From CAVALG01 sp045576295 (GTDB taxonomy: Bacteria; Bacillota; Clostridia; Oscillospirales; Acutalibacteraceae): a DNA stretch of 17,190 bases. A model generated the notes under the pieces. It was given only the letters and a program-made list of their open reading frames with translations, was not told the origin of the DNA and did not search any database. The position numbers were made by a program, and so were the translations under genes. The stretch spans positions 1 through 17,190 of the forward strand of contig JAZNGF010000068.1 of assembly GCA_045576295.1 (NCBI GenBank). The letters are read 5' to 3'. Shown piece after piece: positions 13,188-17,190 of this stretch. Position 1 is the stretch's first letter; every line of letters starts with the position of its first letter.

Positions 13188-14462
13188 ATGATTTTAACAA
13201 AAGAACAGCAAGCAATTCTTAACGGTGAAAAGGGTGAAACCCTTGCCAAGGTTATGAAAACCCTTGTTATGTACGGCGATGCTTTCGAGGCTGAAAAATT
13301 AGTTCCCATAACTTCAAAATATAATCACCTTGTAACCTCTTTTGGGCTTAAGGTAATGTTGCCCGTGTATGATCTTATGCAAAAAATTCTTGATGCAGGA
13401 GTGGCTTCGGGCCAAAAATTTTCGGTTGACCCGCGCCCGCTTGATAAAAATGTTCCTGCAAACTTCTTGCAGAACCTTGTGTTTAATAAATTTATGTATA
13501 CCAAGCAGGATTTTTATGAAGATCAGCTTGAAAAACTCGGCCTTATGGATAAAAACGCGTTCAGTTGCACCTGCTATATGGATGAAGTAGGCAATAAGCC
13601 GCAAAAAGGGGATGTGCTTTCTTGGGCAGAATCAAGCGCGGTTGTTTATGCGAACTCTGTGCTGGGTGCTAGGTGTAACCGCAATTCGGGAATTATTGAT
13701 ATTATGGGCTCGATAGTTGGTTTCGTGCCATACTTTGGCCTTTTAACCGATGAAGGTAGAAAAGCCACCTGGGTTATTAAGGTTAACACTAAAACCAAAC
13801 CCGAAGCGCAGCTTTTAGGCTCTGCAATCGGTATGAAGGTTATGGAAGACGTGCCTTATGTTTTAGGGCTTGATAAGTGGATTGGTAACGAACTTAATGA
13901 CTCTGCCTGTGCTTATCTTAAAGATTTCGGTGCGGCAACAGCTTCAAACGGCGCGGTGGGGCTTTACCATATCGATGGCCTCACACCCGAGGCTGCCGAA
14001 CTCGGTGAAGCACTTATTGCAGAGGGCGCAAAGGAATATATAATTGACGACGCCGAGCTTGAAAGGGTTAAGAATAATTACCCCGTTGTTTGGAAGAACC
14101 CCGATGCTTCGCCAAAACTTTGTTTTGTTGGCTGCCCGCATTTATCGTTAGAACAGTTAAAAAACTGGACAGTGAATATTGAAACTGAACTTAAAGCAAA
14201 CGGTAATAAAAAGGTTACAATTCCAACCGTGTTCACAGCGGCTCCCGGTGTGCTTGAAGCCTTTGGAAAAACCGAATATGCTGAAAGGCTTAAAAACACA
14301 GGCGTTATTACATCATATATTTGCCCGCTTATGTATATGAACAATCCGCTTTGCAAAAAAATGCCCGTTATTACCTCATCGAACAAGCTTCGTACATACA
14401 CAAGCGCAAGATATTACACCGATGCAGAAATTTTGCACACAATTACAGGAGGTAATAAGTAA
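13188..14462 (+). CDS. Aconitase X catalytic subunit (AcnX large, DUF521)
   Basis: A 424-residue protein with the AcnX large-subunit hallmarks: FSCTCYM (C127, C129), GDVLSWAESSAVVYANSVLGARCNRNSG (C163 in the last part), FGLLTDE and LCFVGCPHLSLEQL (C312, C316), then C379 and C389 near the end. AcnX enzymes are Fe-S hydro-lyases. Known members dehydrate mevalonate 5-phosphate in archaea or cis-3-hydroxy-L-proline in bacteria. The usual GARTNR appears here as GARCNR, adding a cysteine at that site, as far as I recall the family. Start ATG follows ACGGAG. It overlaps the small subunit gene by one base (TAATG). Neither mevalonate-pathway nor proline-catabolism genes are near, so the substrate is probably a different hydroxy acid. 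Confidence 0.9.
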   Translation: MILTKEQQAILNGEKGETLAKVMKTLVMYGDAFEAEKLVPITSKYNHLVTSFGLKVMLPVYDLMQKILDAGVASGQKFSVDPRPLDKNVPANFLQNLVFNKFMYTKQDFYEDQLEKLGLMDKNAFSCTCYMDEVGNKPQKGDVLSWAESSAVVYANSVLGARCNRNSGIIDIMGSIVGFVPYFGLLTDEGRKATWVIKVNTKTKPEAQLLGSAIGMKVMEDVPYVLGLDKWIGNELNDSACAYLKDFGAATASNGAVGLYHIDGLTPEAAELGEALIAEGAKEYIIDDAELERVKNNYPVVWKNPDASPKLCFVGCPHLSLEQLKNWTVNIETELKANGNKKVTIPTVFTAAPGVLEAFGKTEYAERLKNTGVITSYICPLMYMNNPLCKKMPVITSSNKLRTYTSARYYTDAEILHTITGGNK

Positions 14463-14905
14463 TGAAACAGTTTAAAGGAAGAGTTATAACACCGGGCGAA
14501 GTAACAGCAGATGCCGTTGTTACAACCGAAGGCTTTAACACACTTGCCTCTTTGCAAATGGCTTTACAGTTTGGCGATAAAGAGGTAAAATGCGGCGACC
14601 AGAACAATAAAGAGCTTCACGGAAAATCACTTCTCGGCAAGGCGCTTTGCCTGCCGCAAACAATAGGCTCAACCACTGGTGGACTTGTGCTTTACTGCGC
14701 CTGCGCTATGGAGAAAAACCCTGCTTGTATGTTGTTTGCAAATCATATAGATTCACTTGCGGCAGCAGGTGCTGTTCTTGCAGATGTATGGGTAGATGGC
14801 GTTTCAATGCCTGTTGTTGATTCATTGGGCGATGAGTTCTTAAACTATGTTAAAGACGGAATGAAGGTAACCGTTAAGGCAAACGGCATTGTTGAGGTTG
14901 AATAA
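14462..14905 (+). CDS. Aconitase X swivel subunit (AcnX small, DUF126)
   Basis: The 147-residue product matches the small swivelling domain that closes over the AcnX active site. It begins with FKGRVITPGEVTADAVVT, has GKSLLGKALCLPQTIGSTTGGLVLYC in the middle (the GSTTG/S motif with the conserved serine) and ends in a beta-rich segment. It has an excellent AGGAGG 9 bases before the ATG and overlaps the large subunit stop by one base, so the two chains are made in equal amounts. In single-chain AcnX enzymes this domain is fused to the large one; here it is separate, as in the archaeal and some bacterial enzymes. Confidence 0.9.
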   Translation: MKQFKGRVITPGEVTADAVVTTEGFNTLASLQMALQFGDKEVKCGDQNNKELHGKSLLGKALCLPQTIGSTTGGLVLYCACAMEKNPACMLFANHIDSLAAAGAVLADVWVDGVSMPVVDSLGDEFLNYVKDGMKVTVKANGIVEVE

Positions 14906-14937
14906 CCTGAAATTTTTAAAATTAAGTAGGTGTAAAA

Positions 14938-15954
14938 ATGGGCAGATATGCAATATACGGCGCAGGCTCGCTTGGCACTGTGCTTGGCGCATATATCACT
15001 AAAAACGGCGGCAAAATTGATTTAATAAATCGCAATAAAGCGCACGTTGAAGCGCTAAAAACCGGCGGTGCCAGAATTACGGGAACTGCCGATGTTACTG
15101 TTCCTGTTACGGCGCTCACACCCGATGAAATGAGCGGTAAATACGATGTTATTCTGCTTATGACAAAGCAGCTTTTAAACCGGCAGGTTGTTACATTTTT
15201 AAAAGATTATTTAGCCGAAGACGGCGTTATTGTAACTTTGCAAAACGGCTTGCCCGAGCCACAAATTGCCGAGATAGTCGGCTCTAACCGTACTATGGGG
15301 TGCGTTGTGGAATGGGGAGCAACTCTTTCAGCCCCCGGTGTTTGCACCCTCACGAGTGACCCTCAAAACCTTTCGTTCCATATGGGTAAAATGGAGGGCA
15401 TAACCGATGCGAAATTCGATGAGGTTAAGAGACTACTCCAGCTTATGTGCCCAGTTTGTGAAGAGCCAAATCTTATAGGCGCGCGCTGGTCAAAACTGCT
15501 TATTAATGCCACCTTTTCAGGGCTTGGAACGGTTGTTGGCGGCGTGTTTGGTGATGTTTCGGAAAACAGCGCTGCACGCAAGGTTGCCATTCGCTGTATG
15601 AAGGAGTGCATAGATGTGGGGCAGGCGGCAGGTGCAACCTTTGCACCGGTTCAAGGCAAAAATATAACTGCTTTATTTTATTATAAAAATGCATTTAAAC
15701 GCGCTATTGCCACAATGCTTATACCCATTGCTATGAAAAAGCACCGCAATATCGAGCCATCTATGCTTCAGGATTTAAAGAAGAATAAACCTTGTGAAAT
15801 TGATGCAATTAATGGAATAGTTTGCGAATGGGGCAAAAAATGCGGGGTTAAAACCCCAATAAATAACCGAATTGTTGAAATAATTAAAAAATGTGAGGCA
15901 GGAGAGCTAAAACCGCAGGCTGATAATATAAAGCTATTTTTCGATGTTCTTTAA
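14938..15954 (+). CDS. Ketopantoate reductase (PanE/ApbA) family NAD(P)H dehydrogenase
   Basis: A 338-residue protein with the Rossmann motif YGAGSLGTVLGAYI at the N-terminus, LLMTKQ in the middle, K186 and N190 in RWSKLLINATFSGL (matching the catalytic lysine and substrate-binding asparagine pair, four residues apart, of E. coli PanE), and PCEIDAINGIV near the C-terminus. The family reduces 2-keto acids such as ketopantoate to 2-hydroxy acids with NADPH; paralogues act on other ketones. Being the last gene after AcnX with no pantothenate genes (panB, panC) beside it, and being about 35 residues longer than classical PanE, it is more likely a catabolic paralogue than panE itself. It starts 32 bp after the AcnX small subunit with AGTAGGTG before the ATG. 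Confidence 0.87.
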   Translation: MGRYAIYGAGSLGTVLGAYITKNGGKIDLINRNKAHVEALKTGGARITGTADVTVPVTALTPDEMSGKYDVILLMTKQLLNRQVVTFLKDYLAEDGVIVTLQNGLPEPQIAEIVGSNRTMGCVVEWGATLSAPGVCTLTSDPQNLSFHMGKMEGITDAKFDEVKRLLQLMCPVCEEPNLIGARWSKLLINATFSGLGTVVGGVFGDVSENSAARKVAIRCMKECIDVGQAAGATFAPVQGKNITALFYYKNAFKRAIATMLIPIAMKKHRNIEPSMLQDLKKNKPCEIDAINGIVCEWGKKCGVKTPINNRIVEIIKKCEAGELKPQADNIKLFFDVL

Positions 15955-16040
15955 TTTGTAATGTTTGTGAAGTATTATTAACTTTCAAATCAACAGTTTT
16001 GTTTAATTAGAAATAATAATTGCTTAGAGTAAATCTTCAT

Positions 16041-16100
16041 TATCGTTCGTAGTGTAGGTAGGGCTATAAACCCAAGAAACCACTACGGACGATATTTTTA
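16041..16100 (+). terminator. Long hairpin, probable terminator of the OYE/AcnX operon
   Basis: TATCGTTCGTAGTG (16041-16054) pairs with CACTACGGACGATA (16081-16094) as a 14-bp stem with one U-G pair. The 26-base loop has its own GGG...CCC (16061-16063 with 16071-16073). The 3' side runs into ATTTTTATATA. It lies 87 bases after the last stop codon, so it fits an intrinsic terminator, though the large structured loop is unusual. Confidence 0.6.
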
Positions 16101-16318
16101 TATAAGTAACATTATTTGTTTATTTTAAATATTCATTGCAAAAGTGCAAAAATTCCAAAATAAAAAAAGTTCTTAAATTATACAAAAATTTATTTTTTGC
16201 TATATTTAGAACGATTAAGAGTTAAAATTAACCAAATTATATTGTATTTATTTTTAGTTTTAGAAACACGGATGTTTTTGGAACTTTATTAGATATGTAG
16301 TGTTTTTGTGGTTGCGAC

Positions 16319-16366
16319 AAAACTCTACAAAATATTATAAAAAAAACTCTACAAAATATTATAAAA
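16319..16366. repeat. Perfect tandem duplication of a 24-bp unit
   Basis: The unit AAAACTCTACAAAATATTAT plus AAAA occurs twice back to back at 16319-16342 and 16343-16366 with no mismatch. It lies just upstream of a promoter-like site, so the two copies could be repeated regulator-binding sites. A recent replication-slippage duplication is equally possible. Confidence 0.8.
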
Positions 16367-16369
16367 TTG

Positions 16370-16398
16370 TTGATTTTTCTACAGTTATATGCTACTAT
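16370..16398 (+). promoter_or_regulatory. Promoter-like site after the 24-bp repeats
   Basis: TTGATT at 16370-16375 and TACTAT at 16393-16398 are separated by 17 bp, and each matches consensus at four or more positions. It would transcribe the non-coding leader and the zinc-ribbon gene about 290 bases downstream. AT-richness raises the chance of false positives. Confidence 0.4.
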
Positions 16399-16628
16399 AA
16401 AAAGCATTGAATTATACACAATTTTAACAAATTGTTACATAAGATGGAATATTGCTCACCAGTGGAATTTGCTGAGTTTTTTATGAACGTAACCGTCGGT
16501 TATGCGGGGAACTATTATGTGTTGTTTGGGTAGGATATGCAAATAAACGAATTAACATATATACTGATGGTTTGTTATGTTAAAACTTTTGATTGAGCGA
16601 AAACATAAAATTTATTAAAAAACTTGCA

Positions 16629-16658
16629 TTGACATTAGAGTTGTTTGAATAGGTTAAT
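16629..16658 (+). promoter_or_regulatory. Promoter-like site of the zinc-ribbon gene
   Basis: A perfect -35 TTGACA lies at 16629-16634, followed after 18 bp by GTTAAT at 16653-16658, a fair -10 box. The expected start of transcription would be about 20 bases before the GTG of the zinc-ribbon gene, a short but workable leader containing its ribosome binding site. Confidence 0.4.
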
Positions 16659-16685
16659 TCCACTTAAGAAGGAAAGGTGATTCGT

Positions 16686-17190
16686 GTGTTCTGTACAAAT
16701 TGTGGGAAAGAAGCAATTAAGGGGAACTATTGCGCTTTTTGCGGAGCTCTACTGTATAAAAAGTCGCTTGATTTTGAAAGCACTAAAGTTTTGATGCGTT
16801 CAAATATTAAATTTGATAGCATACCTTGCGTTAACGAAGAGCTTGAGTCAAGACAAAACGAAGAAAAATTGAATGCCGGTAATAGTGGACAAGCGGAGTT
16901 TGTTAATCAACAAGAAGTGAAAACTAACGAGTCGAAGGAATCGAGTGCTGTTAGAGAGGGTATAATTATCTCGCATTATTCTCAGGAACCAAGAAGCCAC
17001 TTTGATAAAGATAAGCAAATTGGCGATGAATTTAAGATTGCGTTTTCATCAACCAACGACGAGGCGCGCGTTGAAATTATCGACGATATGCAAATGAGAA
17101 ATAATGTGGCAGAAATTATTGCTCCTGTTTGTGAATGCAATGAGCCGGTTCCTAATGCCGCTGAACCGCAAGAAAATGTTTCTTATAATA
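16686..17190 (+). CDS. Zinc-ribbon protein, 5' part (runs off the window)
   Basis: From GTG at 16686, preceded by AAGGAAAGGTG about six bases upstream, a frame stays open for 168 codons to the window edge. Residues 2-22 read FCTNCGKEAIKGNYCAFCGAL: two CxxC knuckles of the short zinc-ribbon type found at the N-terminus of many Firmicute membrane or signalling proteins. What follows (about 25-168) is polar, rich in Glu, Asn, Ser and Lys, without obvious domains or hydrophobic segments, so it is probably a disordered linker. Proteins of this build often continue into transmembrane helices and an extracytoplasmic domain, but that lies outside the window. The function is not known. The codon use is more AT-biased than in the upstream operon. 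Confidence 0.75.
   Translation, partial: MFCTNCGKEAIKGNYCAFCGALLYKKSLDFESTKVLMRSNIKFDSIPCVNEELESRQNEEKLNAGNSGQAEFVNQQEVKTNESKESSAVREGIIISHYSQEPRSHFDKDKQIGDEFKIAFSSTNDEARVEIIDDMQMRNNVAEIIAPVCECNEPVPNAAEPQENVSYN

Larger units (their letters stand above)
15955..16685. other. AT-rich intergenic region with regulatory-looking structures
   Basis: About 730 bases with no convincing gene. It contains a 14-bp hairpin followed by T/A sequence (16041-16100), a perfect 24-bp tandem repeat (16319-16366), two promoter-like sites (16370-16398 and 16629-16658), a 13-base palindrome TAACCG-T-CGGTTA (16490-16502), and one 29-codon frame at 16444-16533 without a ribosome binding site. The stretch 16100-16320 is mostly A/T with no structure I can support. 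Confidence 0.6.

Noticed and set aside
14938..15954. True biosynthetic panE for pantothenate
   Set aside because: Catalytic residues fit the family, but there are no panB/panC neighbours. It is embedded in a MarR/OYE/AcnX operon and is longer than usual, so a catabolic paralogue is more likely.
16237..16419. Minus-strand 60-codon frame in the AT-rich region
   Set aside because: Its sequence is low complexity, it includes the two 24-bp repeat units read as protein, and it lacks a ribosome binding site.

Overview
The window is typical of a low-to-mid G+C anaerobic gut-type Firmicute (Clostridia, probably an Oscillospiraceae/Ruminococcaceae or Lachnospiraceae relative). This rests on tightly packed operons with AGGAGG-type ribosome binding sites, oxygen-sensitive enzyme families (radical SAM, a Fe-S old yellow enzyme, an aconitase-X enzyme), and a TnpV/DUF6809-type conjugative-transposon remnant. 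The species cannot be named from the sequence alone.

Layout. (1) 1-375: mobile debris. It holds a possible insertion-sequence end, an array of small hairpins joined by a repeated TATATCATCA-like linker, and a four-helix-bundle (IVP-like) gene reduced to its two ends. (2) 447-9474: one long + strand operon with a promoter at 447-475, an APC-type amino-acid permease, five consecutive cobalamin-binding radical SAM enzymes (HpnP/BchE-like, about 430-455 aa each), a tandem-GNAT-like acyltransferase, and a strong hairpin overlapping the last stop codon. Junctions between genes run from a 12-bp gap to a 4-bp overlap. (3) 9498-10366: a minus-strand relic of three genes (DUF6809-like, a 57-residue protein, TnpV). 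Each is otherwise intact but carries one premature stop. (4) 10507-15954: a bidirectional terminator, a consensus promoter with a perfect 18-bp palindromic operator, then an operon of MarR regulator, Fe-S flavoprotein enoate/2,4-dienoyl-CoA reductase, aconitase-X large and small subunits, and a ketopantoate-reductase-family dehydrogenase. (5) 15955-16685: an AT-rich non-coding stretch with a terminator-like hairpin, a perfect 24-bp tandem repeat and promoter-like sites. It leads to (6) the 5' part of a zinc-ribbon protein that runs off the end.

Two systems stand out. The first is the permease / five B12-radical-SAM / acyltransferase operon, which looks like a dedicated pathway for repeated radical chemistry (for example successive C-methylations or C-C bond formations) on one substrate family. 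The substrate is unknown, and there is no RiPP precursor, hopanoid gene or NRPS/PKS gene in view. The second is the MarR-controlled OYE/AcnX/PanE-like operon. Its enzyme classes can be ordered as ketone to alcohol to alkene to saturated product, a reductive dehydroxylation or electron-sink route. Both functions are inference from family chemistry and operon structure.

Codon usage differs sharply between the two operons (AGA/AGG arginine in the radical SAM operon, CGN arginine in the OYE operon), and the transposon relic lies exactly between them. At least one of the two was probably acquired horizontally.
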